From: Methylomonas sp.
GTDB taxonomy: Bacteria; Pseudomonadota; Gammaproteobacteria; Methylococcales; Methylomonadaceae
Direction: 5' to 3'
Assembly (NCBI RefSeq): GCF_023228165.1
Contig: NZ_JALOBS010000001.1
Location: 248,001-312,000 of the forward strand
DNA: 64,000 nucleotides
Below, one piece after another: positions 19,039 to 28,893 of this stretch (within the stretch, counting starts at the first letter, position 1; every line of letters starts with the position of its first letter). Below the pieces are notes generated by a model. The model was not told the DNA's origin, searched no databases, and saw only the letters and a program-made list of their open reading frames with translations. The translations under genes and the position numbers were made by a program.

Positions 19039-20141
19039 TGGCCACTCTTCAGGCTTGCCGACAAATTCAACTACAGTTTGAGCCCAAGCTGAACGAATTG
19101 GGCAAGGGTAAACGCCTGGCTGACGGGCTATCCGCCGTGGTTCAGATTGAAAATACCTTGTGGCTGGCCCACGACGAAACGGACACACTCGAAAGGCTGA
19201 CGTTGAGCGAAACAGGCCGAACAGGCCAATTTTCCGCGACCGATCACAACCAGTTTTCATTGCATGATTTTCTAACACTGCCCGTATCAACCAAAAACAC
19301 TCGCACCCGGCAACAAGAAATCGATATAGAGGGACTGGCTTATGCAGACGGATATTTATGGCTGACAGGCTCGCACAGCCTGAAAAGAAACAAGCCCAAA
19401 CCCGACCAGAATGTTAACCGCAATCAAAACCGGTTAGCCAACATCATCAGGGAAGGCAACCGTTTTCTGATCGCCCGCATCCAGATCGAAACACATAAAG
19501 GTTCTTATCGACTCGGTAAAACCCATAAAAAGCGCTCGGCGGCCAGTTTGCAAGGCGATAAAAACGACAATGAACTTACCAAGGCACTTGCACACGACCC
19601 GCATCTGGCGGCTTTTTTAAGCATTCCCGGCAAAGACAACGGCTTCGATATTGAAGGATTGGCGGTTATTAACGACCGCCTATTTCTAGGCTTGCGCGGC
19701 CCGGTATTGCGCGGTTGGGCAGTTATTCTAGAAATTGAATTGGATGGGCAAGGCCGACATTTACAAACGATCGGACCCAACCGACAGCTATACCGCAAGC
19801 ACTTCCTGCAATTGGGCGGACTTGGCATACGCGATTTATGCTTTCGGAATGCGGATTTATTGATTCTGGCCGGACCCAGTATGGCCTTGGATGGGCCGGT
19901 CAGCGTGTTCTGCTGGCAAAATGCCGGCAAGGTAAAAGATGAAAGCTTTATCAACGCAACTCAATTACAAAAAGTAATCGACATTCCGTTTGGCCACGGC
20001 GACGATCATCCGGAAGGTATGGCGCTGTTTTATCCGCCCAACGCTAAATCTGCGACTTTACTGATAGTCAATGATGCTGCGGCTAAACAGCGTCGACCCA
20101 AGAAAAACCGCATGCTGGCCGATATTTTCCCTTTGCCTTAA
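19038..20141 (+). CDS. DUF3616 domain protein
   Basis: A 367-residue protein matching the DUF3616 family, with DGLSAVVQIENTLWLAHDE, IDIEGLAYADGYLWLTGSHS, FDIEGLAVINDRLFLGLRGP and HGDDHPEGMALFYPPN. The repeated DIEGLA/PEGMAL blocks suggest a beta-propeller fold. No signal peptide is seen. The ATG overlaps the stop of the thioredoxin-fold gene by one base, so the two are probably functionally linked. The biochemical role of DUF3616 is not known to me. Confidence 0.8.
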   Translation: MATLQACRQIQLQFEPKLNELGKGKRLADGLSAVVQIENTLWLAHDETDTLERLTLSETGRTGQFSATDHNQFSLHDFLTLPVSTKNTRTRQQEIDIEGLAYADGYLWLTGSHSLKRNKPKPDQNVNRNQNRLANIIREGNRFLIARIQIETHKGSYRLGKTHKKRSAASLQGDKNDNELTKALAHDPHLAAFLSIPGKDNGFDIEGLAVINDRLFLGLRGPVLRGWAVILEIELDGQGRHLQTIGPNRQLYRKHFLQLGGLGIRDLCFRNADLLILAGPSMALDGPVSVFCWQNAGKVKDESFINATQLQKVIDIPFGHGDDHPEGMALFYPPNAKSATLLIVNDAAAKQRRPKKNRMLADIFPLP

Positions 20142-20359
20142 ATTTTTATAGTTTCCCATGCAACACAACAACTTACGCCTAAACTCGGAGTCAAGTCCTC
20201 AGCGAGTCTTGTTTAACCCGATACAATACCGCTCTAAGTAAATTAAGCATTGTAAATCACATGGTTGTTATTGAATGTCCAGATAAGAGCAACTTGCAAA
20301 TATACCTATCCGGCACGACTGGTAATTTTTTCCGTTAATTTATTCATTGAGCGAATGTA

Positions 20360-23300
20360 ATGAATTCCATCGACATTTTTCCTTGGGACGATAACTTCAA
20401 TACCGGAATCCGGAAAATCGACGAGCAGCATCGCAGCCTGGCCAACCTGCTGAACCGCCTGGCCAGCCAGATTGCCTTCACACCCGACAACAACTTAATC
20501 TCACAGATTCTCAACGAACTCACTGACTACGCGGTGTACCACTTCCAGTCCGAGGAAGAAATCTGGGCAACGTATTTAGCACATGATGATTTGGAGATCG
20601 AACACAAGGCCCGCCACCAACGGTTTATCGATACCGTGCAGCAACTCAAAGCCGAACAATGCCATCGCCCCATCGCCGAAATCACAAACGAGGTATTGGG
20701 TTTTCTAGCACGTTGGCTGGTCGCCCATATTTTTGAGACCGATCGCGAAATGGCTTACATCGTGCTCGCCCTGCAATTTGGGCTGAACCTCGAGCAAGCC
20801 AAACAACGCGCCGCCAATCAAATGGCCGGCACCACCCGCGCACTTATCGACGTCATTCTGTCGATCTACAAAAGCTTATCCACAAATACGCTACGTTTGA
20901 TGCGCGAAATCGACGAAAACAAACGGATTCAAGCGCGAGAAAAATCGCGTAGCCTTATTCTGGAATTGATGGCGACGGGGACCGCGCTGCCAGAGATACT
21001 GGCAGCCATCGTGCGATCTGTGGAACAAGAAAAGCCCGACATGCTATGCAGCATCCTCCTGTTGGATAATGAAGGCAAGCACTTGTTACATGGTGCCGCG
21101 CCCAGCCTGCCCGAATTTTATAATTCGGCGATTAGCGGCACGGCTATCGGCCCTGGCATTGGCTCGTGTGCTACCGCCGCATTTTCGGGCCAGCGTGTGA
21201 TTGTTGAGGACATTCAGAGTCATCCCTATTGGGCAAATTATAAGGCATTGGCAGGCCAAGCAGGATTGGCCGCATGTTGGTCAGAACCCATACTCTCAGC
21301 AAATGGTAACGTTTTAGGCACCTTCGCCATATATCACCACCAGACACATTTGCCTGAAAGCGGCGATATTGTGCTGATTGAACAAATAGCCCATTTAACC
21401 AGTATCGCCATTGAGAATTATCAAACCAGTCAGGCCTTAAAAACCAGCCAATCCAGACTGTCGACCATTTTGGATAACGTCAATGCCTGTATTTACCTGA
21501 AAGATACCGAAGGCCGCTACCAGTTTGTAAATCAGCGCGTGCTCGATTTATGGGGCACAACCCTAGACAAGGTGCTGGGCCAAGGAGACGAGCAGTTTTT
21601 TGATCCGCAAACCACGGCCACCATCCGCGAGAATGATCATCTTGTTCTGGTAGAAGGCAAAACCTTACAGAGAGAGGAGATCAATGTAGTGGCCGCCACG
21701 GGTTGCACTACCACCTATTGGACAACCAAACTGCCGCTTTTCAGGCCCGACGGCGAGATATATGCGCTTTGCGGTATCTCAACGGATATCAGCGAACGCA
21801 AACAGGCAGAGCAAGCCCTGCTCACCTCGGAACTATTTTCCAAAGCAATCATTGATGCGGTGTCCGCGCACATTTGCGTGTTGGATAAGGCCGGAAAAAT
21901 ACTGGCCGTCAATCAGGCCTGGATAGACTTCTACATGGAAAATCAACCGGAAAACCGGGATTACGGCGTTGGCACAAACTATCTAACATTGTGTGACTCG
22001 GTCACTGACGCCGATTGTGCGACGGTCGCTAAATTAATGTCCGCCAATATTCGCAAGGTCGTTCGCGGCGATATCAAGGAATTTGTACTGGAATACCCTT
22101 GCCATAGCTCAAATGAACAACGTTGGTTTATTGCCAGGGTGACCCGATTTCAAGGGGATAGCGGCAATGTGGTGATTGCGCATGAAAACATCACCCAACG
22201 CAAGCAAGCAGAAGAAAAGTTGCAACTCGCCGCCAATGTGTTTACACATGCCCGCGAAGGCATCCTGATTACCGATGCCGCGGGCAGCATTATCGACGTT
22301 AACGATACTTTCACCCACATCACAGGCTACAGCCGTGAGGAGATACTGGGCAAAAACCCAAACATACTCAGCTCAGGCCGGCAAGGTCAGGAATTTTATG
22401 CCGCCATGTGGCGCGACCTGGCCTCTATTGGCTATTGGTCCGGTGAAATCTGGAACCGGCGCAAGAACGGTGAAATGTATGCTGAAATGCTTACCATCAG
22501 TACAGTCCGGGATGCCTCGGGCCATGCACAAAATTATGTCGGCTTATTCATCGACATCACCTCGATGAAAGAATACCAGCAGCAACTCGAGCACATCGCC
22601 CATTTCGACGTGCTCACCAACCTGCCTAACCGGGTATTGTTGGCTGATCGGTTGCAACAAGCCATGTTGCAAACCCAACGGCACAAGCATTCTCTGGCCG
22701 TGGTTTACCTTGATTTGGACGGCTTTAAAGCCGTCAATGACAGCTATGATCACGAAACGGGCGATGAACTGCTGGTCGCCATATCGAAACGCATGAAAGA
22801 GGCCCTACGCGAAGGCGATACACTGGCGCGCATCGGTGGTGATGAATTTGTTGCCGTCCTTAGCGACCTAGAGCGAATGACCGACTGCGAACCCATACTG
22901 GAGCGCTTTCTTCAGGCGACCGCTAATCCAGTCATGATTGGCCAAAATGCACTGCAGGTTTCCGCCAGTATCGGCGTCACCTTCTATCCGCAAGACAACG
23001 TCGATGCCGACCAATTGATGCGCCACGCCGATCAGGCCATGTATACCGCCAAACAGGCGGGTAAAAACCGTTATCACTTGTTTGATGTTCAGCAAGACGC
23101 AGCCATCAAAACCCAACGAGAAAATCTCGAAGGCATACGCCAGGCTCTTATAAAAAACGAATTCGTACTGTATTATCAGCCAAAAGTGAATATGCAGACC
23201 GGCGATATCATTGGTGCCGAGGCATTGATCCGCTGGCAACACCCGCAGCGCGGAATTCTGGCACCTGGCGACTTCCTGCCCATTATCGAGAATCACCCGC

Positions 23301-23890
23301 TCAGTGTGGACTTGGGCGAATGGGTAATCGATACCGCATTGACCCAAATGAGTATATGGAATGCCAGTGGATTGAATATTCCTGTTAGCGTGAATGTCGG
23401 TGCGCGCCAATTGCAACAACGCCATTTCGCGATCCAACTATCGACCCTGTTACTCAAACACCCCAACGTTAAGCCTAACTTTCTGGAACTGGAAATACTG
23501 GAAACCAGCGCCCTGGCAGACATAGCCGAAGTGTCCGCCATCATGTATGCCTGCCGCGAAATTGGGGTACGCTTTGCCCTGGACGACTTCGGTACCGGCT
23601 ATTCTTCGCTAACCTATCTCAGACGTCTGCCGGCAGATATGTTGAAGATCGATCAGAGTTTCGTACGGGACATGTTGGTCGATCCGGACGATCTGGCCAT
23701 TGTCAATGGCGTCATCGGCTTGGCCGCGGCTTTCAATCGCCAGGTAATTGCCGAAGGCGTGGAAACCCTGGCGCACGGTAAACGATTGTTATCAATGGGT
23801 TGCGCGCTGGCGCAAGGGTATGGCATTGCCCGCCCGATGCCTGCCGCCGAAATCCCCAGCTGGCGCCCGGATAAGGCCTGGATGGCCTAA
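20360..23890 (+). CDS. Bacteriohemerythrin-GAF-PAS-PAS-PAS-GGDEF-EAL protein
   Basis: A soluble 1176-residue cyclic-di-GMP enzyme. Residues 1-135 form a bacteriohemerythrin domain with all seven di-iron ligands in place: H24, H61, E65, H82, H86, H123, D128. Then come a GAF domain (about 195-350), three PAS domains (about 365-745), a GGDEF domain with RIGGDEF and an RxxD inhibitory site (REGD) at the right spacing, and an EAL domain with GAEALIRW, ELEILE, DDFGTGYSSL and KIDQSF. Both catalytic halves look intact, so it could make or break c-di-GMP in response to O2 or redox state at the di-iron site. It stands alone; the 218 bases upstream would hold its promoter. Confidence 0.93.
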   Translation: MNSIDIFPWDDNFNTGIRKIDEQHRSLANLLNRLASQIAFTPDNNLISQILNELTDYAVYHFQSEEEIWATYLAHDDLEIEHKARHQRFIDTVQQLKAEQCHRPIAEITNEVLGFLARWLVAHIFETDREMAYIVLALQFGLNLEQAKQRAANQMAGTTRALIDVILSIYKSLSTNTLRLMREIDENKRIQAREKSRSLILELMATGTALPEILAAIVRSVEQEKPDMLCSILLLDNEGKHLLHGAAPSLPEFYNSAISGTAIGPGIGSCATAAFSGQRVIVEDIQSHPYWANYKALAGQAGLAACWSEPILSANGNVLGTFAIYHHQTHLPESGDIVLIEQIAHLTSIAIENYQTSQALKTSQSRLSTILDNVNACIYLKDTEGRYQFVNQRVLDLWGTTLDKVLGQGDEQFFDPQTTATIRENDHLVLVEGKTLQREEINVVAATGCTTTYWTTKLPLFRPDGEIYALCGISTDISERKQAEQALLTSELFSKAIIDAVSAHICVLDKAGKILAVNQAWIDFYMENQPENRDYGVGTNYLTLCDSVTDADCATVAKLMSANIRKVVRGDIKEFVLEYPCHSSNEQRWFIARVTRFQGDSGNVVIAHENITQRKQAEEKLQLAANVFTHAREGILITDAAGSIIDVNDTFTHITGYSREEILGKNPNILSSGRQGQEFYAAMWRDLASIGYWSGEIWNRRKNGEMYAEMLTISTVRDASGHAQNYVGLFIDITSMKEYQQQLEHIAHFDVLTNLPNRVLLADRLQQAMLQTQRHKHSLAVVYLDLDGFKAVNDSYDHETGDELLVAISKRMKEALREGDTLARIGGDEFVAVLSDLERMTDCEPILERFLQATANPVMIGQNALQVSASIGVTFYPQDNVDADQLMRHADQAMYTAKQAGKNRYHLFDVQQDAAIKTQRENLEGIRQALIKNEFVLYYQPKVNMQTGDIIGAEALIRWQHPQRGILAPGDFLPIIENHPLSVDLGEWVIDTALTQMSIWNASGLNIPVSVNVGARQLQQRHFAIQLSTLLLKHPNVKPNFLELEILETSALADIAEVSAIMYACREIGVRFALDDFGTGYSSLTYLRRLPADMLKIDQSFVRDMLVDPDDLAIVNGVIGLAAAFNRQVIAEGVETLAHGKRLLSMGCALAQGYGIARPMPAAEIPSWRPDKAWMA

Positions 23891-24273
23891 CGGCTTTTCA
23901 TGCATGGGCCGGTTAAACCAAAAATACCGCAACCCCAGGCCGACATTTGACGTTCGCGCCTGGCTATACAGCTTGCCGCCTCCGTCCAGGCTTTATACAA
24001 TCGCACCAAAGCCGCCACAACGTCCTGCAGAGCCTGTACCCGATTTGCGCCAGCGGCGCACTACGCGGCGGCGTCACAAGGCTTGATAATCGGTAGTCCC
24101 CTATGGCAGTGCCACTTAAAATACCGCGGCTTTTACATTCATACTCCATCCTTTGCTGGCATTGATCGGCAAGCCGGATTATCCTGATGTCTGGCGGCAC
24201 CGCCAAGCAGCGTCGAGTTTAGATTTAAGTAGCATCGCCGGCTGTTTTATATCCCATTCAAGAGGAGATATTT
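23891..24273 (+). other. Intergenic stretch, no gene recognised
   Basis: The 383 bases between the hemerythrin-GGDEF-EAL gene and bcp contain only short frames with no recognisable protein. The bcp ribosome-binding site (AGAGGAG at about 24261) and presumably its promoter lie at the right end. Confidence 0.5.
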
Positions 24274-24753
24274 ATGTCACAAATATTAGAAAAAAACCAG
24301 GAAGCACCATTTTTCCGCGCCAGCAATCAAGATAACCAAAGAATCTATTTATCCGATTACAAGGACGAAAAAATCGTAGTGTTATATTTTTACCCCAAAG
24401 ACGACACTCCCGGCTGCACCATAGAAGCCAACGATTTCACCGCCATGGCCGATGAATTTGCCGCGCAGGATGCGGTGGTTATTGGCGTGAGCAAGGATGA
24501 TTGCGAGAGTCACCGGGCTTTTATCAGTAAATACGCACTAAACGTACAGCTTTTGGCGGATACTTCGGGCGAACTTTGCGATAGTTACGGAGTCTGGCAG
24601 GAAGTAGAAAAAGACGGCGTCAAAAAATGGAAAATTGTTCGCTCCACGTTCATCATCGGCAAGGACGGCAAGTTGATCGAAGCCATGTATGGCGTCAATC
24701 ATGAAGGCCATGCCCAAGCTGTACTGGATATCCTTAAAGGTTTAAACGCTTAA
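24274..24753 (+). CDS. bcp: Thiol peroxidase, BCP/PrxQ-type peroxiredoxin
   Basis: Reduces hydrogen peroxide and organic hydroperoxides using thioredoxin. The 159-residue protein has YFYPKDDTPGCTIEANDF with the peroxidatic Cys in PGCT. The resolving Cys five residues later in classical E. coli Bcp is absent here (CTIEANDF), so a different Cys or a 1-Cys mechanism is likely. VIGVSKDDCESHRAF and RSTFIIGKDGK are further family blocks. AGGAG lies eight bases before the ATG. A stem-loop follows the gene. Confidence 0.94.
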   Translation: MSQILEKNQEAPFFRASNQDNQRIYLSDYKDEKIVVLYFYPKDDTPGCTIEANDFTAMADEFAAQDAVVIGVSKDDCESHRAFISKYALNVQLLADTSGELCDSYGVWQEVEKDGVKKWKIVRSTFIIGKDGKLIEAMYGVNHEGHAQAVLDILKGLNA

Positions 24754-24763
24754 AAATATATAC

Positions 24764-24797
24764 GGGAGGCGTACGTTAATACACGCCTCCCCTTTAT
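24764..24797 (+). terminator. Probable terminator after bcp
   Basis: A 9-bp stem GGGAGGCGT/ACGCCTCCC (24764-24772, 24783-24791) with a 10-base loop, starting 11 bases after the bcp stop, then CTTTATC. An A-rich tract on the other side (TTAAAAATATA) would give a U-tract to leftward transcripts, so it may serve both bcp and the converging sulP gene. Confidence 0.65.
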
Positions 24798-24862
24798 CAC
24801 GATATGGCAGCGCACTAGGCCAAGCCGGGGCAGTTATTACGCAGCAACCACTATTGTTCAGT

Positions 24863-26494
24863 TTATTGCTTAATTCTGGCAGCCAATCGATGTCCGCTGG
24901 CAGCCGCATGCTCGCTTAAACCATGAACTTCGCAACGCCCGCCATGTTCAATATAATCCTTTTTATACGCGTGGATAAATTCCATCACGGTATGGTCGAT
25001 CAGGTATACATCCGCCAGATCAAATACGATAAAACCGCCCTTTGGCAGCATGGCCAGTTCGCTTTTTAAGGCAATAAAGTTAGAAAAAATAGCGGAACCG
25101 TCAACTTTGATCCGGTAGCCATGGTCGTGTTCGTGATGTATGTGATACGAGATGGATAGAACATTTTTTAACGGTACGCCTCTCACCGCATGAATCAATA
25201 ACTTTGCGGCGATACCCAACATCACACCCAGCAACAAATTGGTGGCCAGTACGCTGACAATGGTCACCACAAAAATATACAGCTGTTCCTTGCCTAAATC
25301 CAAAGTCTTCGCAAACGCTTGCGGTGAAGCCAACCTGAAGCCGATGTAAACCAATAAGGCGGCCAACGATGCCAGCGGTATGCTATCGATAATTTGTGGA
25401 AACAACAGGACAAACAACAATAAAAAGCCGCCATGCCAAAAATTCGACCAACCACTTTTCGCACCATAATCAATATTTGCGGAACTGCGCACGATTTCTG
25501 CAATCATCGGTAAACCGCCGATCATGCCGGACAGCGTGTTGCCGATGCCAATTGCTTGTAAATCCTTGTTTAAGTCGGAATAGCGTTTTTCAGGGTCCAG
25601 TTTATCGACCGCCGCACTACTAAGCAGGGTCTCCAAACTGCCAACCAAGCAAATGGAAATAACGCTTTCCCAAAACGACGCGCTGCTTACTTTGGAAAAA
25701 TCCGGAAAGAAAATACTGGCGGCAAGATTATCGGGCATAGTGATTAGAAACGGCCCGTTAATATTAATAGTCTCGGGCAAATTGAACAGCGTCTCCGGAT
25801 GGAAATGTTGCAGGTCGAATAAATAGCCTAAGCCGATACCCAGCATAATCACCAACAACGGCGCCGGTACTTTTTTAAGTACGGGATGCTGAAGACTTGG
25901 CCAGCCAATTAATATGCATAAGGCAAATAAAGCGATCAGGGCAATCTTGGGAACAAAAAACGCCTGCACATGCAATAGTTGCAAGATGGCCCGCAACATA
26001 TTGCCCGTCGTTTCAACTTGTAATCCCAGCATAACCGGGAGCTGTTTGGTCATAATAATGATGCCGATCGCCGCCAACATGCCGTGAACGACCGAGGCGG
26101 GGAAAAACACCGCCAAGCGTCCTGCCTTGAAATGTCCCAACACGATTTGCAACAACCCGGATATCACGATCGCCGCCAGGGTGTAACGATAGCCGGCCAG
26201 CATATCGCCCGATCCCAAATTTTGTACCGAGGCAAAGATGACCACGATCAGACCGGCCGCCGGCCCGACAATAGTGAGAGACGAACCGTTAATCCTTGAA
26301 ACCAGTAAACCGCCAATAATGGCGGAAATAATGCCTGCCATGGGCGGAAAACCCGAAGCGACCGCCACGCCCAGCGATAAAGGCAGGGCGATTAAAAACA
26401 CCAGAAAACCAGCGACAATATCGGTCCGCCAATCGGCGGTTTTCCAGGTACTACTGATACTTTTATCCGTACTTGAGTTGAAAGAATTGTCCAT
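24863..26494 (-). CDS. SulP family inorganic anion transporter with STAS domain
   Basis: A 543-residue membrane transporter of the SLC26/SulP family, carrying sulfate, bicarbonate or a similar anion. The N-terminal part has FLVFLIALPLSLGVAVASG and INGSSLTIVGPAAGLIVVIF, and about 12 hydrophobic segments follow. The C-terminal 100 residues form a STAS domain (GSAIFSNFIALKSELAML, FDLADVYLIDHTVMEF) on the cytoplasmic side. The AIALPLSLG/GPAAG form is shared with bicarbonate-type members such as BicA, but substrate cannot be settled from sequence. AAGGAC precedes the ATG. It converges on bcp. Confidence 0.9.
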   Translation of the reverse strand: MDNSFNSSTDKSISSTWKTADWRTDIVAGFLVFLIALPLSLGVAVASGFPPMAGIISAIIGGLLVSRINGSSLTIVGPAAGLIVVIFASVQNLGSGDMLAGYRYTLAAIVISGLLQIVLGHFKAGRLAVFFPASVVHGMLAAIGIIIMTKQLPVMLGLQVETTGNMLRAILQLLHVQAFFVPKIALIALFALCILIGWPSLQHPVLKKVPAPLLVIMLGIGLGYLFDLQHFHPETLFNLPETININGPFLITMPDNLAASIFFPDFSKVSSASFWESVISICLVGSLETLLSSAAVDKLDPEKRYSDLNKDLQAIGIGNTLSGMIGGLPMIAEIVRSSANIDYGAKSGWSNFWHGGFLLLFVLLFPQIIDSIPLASLAALLVYIGFRLASPQAFAKTLDLGKEQLYIFVVTIVSVLATNLLLGVMLGIAAKLLIHAVRGVPLKNVLSISYHIHHEHDHGYRIKVDGSAIFSNFIALKSELAMLPKGGFIVFDLADVYLIDHTVMEFIHAYKKDYIEHGGRCEVHGLSEHAAASGHRLAARIKQ

Positions 26495-26583
26495 TTATTG
26501 TCCTTGATATTTACCTTATCGTGAATGAATAACCGTGCTTCATATAAAGCCAGCGGCTTGAGCGGCACGGAACTCCGAAAGCA

Positions 26584-27162
26584 TCAGCGGGCGAAACTGT
26601 AGATCAAACCGCCGGCCAACACCAGTGCTACCAGGCCCCAGCCTAACCGATCCATATACTCTCTAAGTTTGCTTTCCAAACGTTCGCCGCCAGCAGCAAG
26701 CAGCATGGCCACCAAAAAGAAGCGCCCACCGCGTCCCAACATGGACGCCAATACGAACGGTATAAAAATCATATTTAATGCGCCGGCGGCAATGGTAAAC
26801 ACCTTGTATGGAATGGGTGAAAAACCGGCCACCAGCACGGCCCAAAAACCCCACTCACCGAACCAGCTTGTCGCCTTAAGATAAGCAGCCCAGTAATGAG
26901 AGGTTTGCAGCCAGGGTTCTATATTGTCAAATAGAAAAAAACCGATACCGTATCCAGCCATTCCACCTAAGACCGAGGCAATCGTAGTCCAAAGAGCAAA
27001 GCGGAAGGCACTTTTCGGCTGCGCCAATGCCATCGGCGCCAGCATCACATCCGGCGGCACAGGAAAAAATGAAGATTCCGCAAAACTCAGTGCAAATAAA
27101 AATTTTACAGCGTGGCGGTGTTTGGACCAAAGAATGACACGGTCATAGAGCTTTTGGAACAT
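26584..27162 (-). CDS. YqaA/DedA-type (VTT domain) membrane protein
   Basis: A roughly 192-residue inner-membrane protein with the VTT/SNARE-associated signature: FAESSFFPVPPDVMLAPMAL in the first half and AGFSPIPYKVFTIAAGAL in the second. DedA-superfamily proteins affect envelope lipid turnover and proton-motive force; the YqaA branch is less studied. I start at MFQKLYDRVILWSK (27160-27162), as in YqaA proteins; an upstream frame would add 35 atypical residues. A second, different DedA-type gene lies at 40353. Confidence 0.85.
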   Translation of the reverse strand: MFQKLYDRVILWSKHRHAVKFLFALSFAESSFFPVPPDVMLAPMALAQPKSAFRFALWTTIASVLGGMAGYGIGFFLFDNIEPWLQTSHYWAAYLKATSWFGEWGFWAVLVAGFSPIPYKVFTIAAGALNMIFIPFVLASMLGRGGRFFLVAMLLAAGGERLESKLREYMDRLGWGLVALVLAGGLIYSFAR

Positions 27163-27294
27163 ACGAAAAGGTACCTGTAGTGTCTGATTAATGACAATTT
27201 GTCCATGAAAATTCCGCAACCGCGGATTGAGGAACATTATCAGTGTTGCGCAAGCACCCGTGTTCACTCACCAATCTAACCCGTAAAGACCACC

Positions 27295-27318
27295 GCTTTG
27301 GTGCGCGCGCACCAAAGC
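27295..27318. promoter_or_regulatory. 24-bp perfect palindrome
   Basis: GCTTTGGTGCGC followed directly by its exact reverse complement, with no spacer. It lies between the divergent dedA-type gene (start 27162) and the alginate-lyase-like relic. Without a loop it is more like a dimeric protein-binding site than a terminator, but a hairpin is also possible. No regulator can be named. Confidence 0.5.
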
Positions 27319-27399
27319 AAAACGATTTTCGTGCCTATTGTCCTTCATCTTTGATAAAAAACCATAGGAATTACAATAATTCTTCGCATTACATGTATT

Positions 27400-28598
27400 A
27401 TGCGGCAACACTATCGATTAGATCAGCAGATTGGGATCGTTCGAATAGCCAATCGCATTTTCAAAATGCAGCGATCCGCCTTGCCGGCAGTGCATGTCGA
27501 AGGCGTTTTGGACTCTAAAGATGCGGCACACATGAAAGACTGGCCGAAAACTCTATCGCTGGCACTGGCCTATCGCTTGAGCAATGACGGCCGTTACCTT
27601 AACAAAGCCCAAGAATACTTGAACGCCTGGCTGGATTTGTATTATCTAAGCCTGCATCCCATACCGGCCGATCCTACCTGCCTGACTTACCCTATTCCCA
27701 ATCCCGGCACACAATGCCTCAATCCCATCGACGATACCACCTGAGTACCCTGCTGCTGGCTTACGAGTTGCTGAGTGGCGAACTTCCAGACGATATAAAA
27801 GCAAAAATGCTCCGCTTCATGCAAAACATGGCGGTGAGTTATCTGGGCGACATCGAAATGAGAAGTTCTCGTGCGGAAGCAATGCTGGATCAGCGCTCAA
27901 ACCATTATCTCTACACCAATTGGCATAGCCACAGAATAAAGCTGGCCATGATGTCGGCTTTCTTTTGCAGGGATGCGGGTTTGGTCAAGCGCGCTGTGGA
28001 TGCATTCAAACAGCAGATTGCCGGTAACCTGGTATATCCAGGCAATCAAACCGTGTATAAATCGTATGTTAGTAATATACCACTCGACCAAGCACAAAAA
28101 ATCGCGCTCAAAAACGACCTGAGTTTGATCAATAACGGTTCGGTGTACGATTTTTATCAAAGAAACGCCTTGCACTATGTAGTCTATGATTTAGATCCTT
28201 TGTTGCAGGCCGCCCTGATTAGCCATGCCAACGGTTTCCACGAAAATCTGTACGAGTACACGGCGGAAAATGGCGCGCAATTGGCCCACGCGATGAAATG
28301 GCTGCTGCCGTTTGCGGAAGGCGAATCGCTACATAAAGAGTTCGTCAATTCATCAGTGTCGTTCGATGCCCGGCGGGCCAAGGCGGGTCTCAAGGATTAT
28401 TCGGGAAACTGGGAACCGATTAGATCAAAAGGACTATTCAGATTGGCCGTCATTCTGGATAAAGCATTAATGACGAAACCGATCAGACGTTTGCTGGAGA
28501 CACCCTATGCAGGTAATGTATACGATCCTTGGTTTAACCATAAATTTGCCGGCCGCGAATTATTAAATGTCGTTTGGAGCGCCGTCGCAGCCCATTAA
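27400..28598 (+). pseudogene. Frameshifted alginate-lyase family gene
   Basis: Two frames together give one alginate-lyase-like (alpha/alpha-toroid) protein. The first (27400-27744) contains LALAYRLSNDGRYLNKAQEY, LNAWLDLY and NPIDDTT. The second continues as LSTLLLAYELLSGELPDDIK, then NWHSHRIKLAMMSAF, SVYDFYQRNALHYVVYDLDP and AHAMKWLLPFAEGE, with the conserved NWxSHR and RxALHY regions. The break is at ACCACCTGAG (27736-27745): one extra C would restore the frame, so a single-base deletion, or a sequencing error, explains it. Family members cut alginate-like uronates. The 5' end also looks short, with no signal peptide. Confidence 0.75.
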
Positions 28599-28686
28599 TC
28601 CCTGCCCAGGCCACGGGTATTTTCCGGACCGAAGGTTCAACCTGGAGCCGCCATGATTCGCAGGCAACTCCAGATTGAGAAAAACA

Positions 28687-28893
28687 TTACCCAGTATGGC
28701 AAGCCGATGCGCACTTCGGGCAGGCATTCACGGGTTTGAACAACTCCGCCGCTTTTTTTAAGGCGCTGTTGCAGCTGGCGATAGAGCCTAAATAGCGGAT
28801 GGATTCTTTGGGCGGCAGCAGTGTGCAGTTTGCGTTATGTACGATGTGTTCGCCATTACTTTGGGCGGTGATGTCGACGTAAAACTCGGCCAT
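28687..28893 (-). CDS. Small conserved protein with CPKC motif
   Basis: A 68-residue protein, MAEFYVDITAQSNGEHIVHN then CTLLPPKESIRYLGSIASC and ending VNACPKCASACHTG. AGAGG lies at a good distance before the ATG. The Cys pattern (C-x2-C-x3-C at the end plus an earlier Cys) could bind metal or form disulfides. I have the impression of similar short proteins in other proteobacteria, but cannot name a family. It stands alone between the alginate-lyase relic and a DUF2750 gene. Confidence 0.7.
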   Translation of the reverse strand: MAEFYVDITAQSNGEHIVHNANCTLLPPKESIRYLGSIASCNSALKKAAELFKPVNACPKCASACHTG

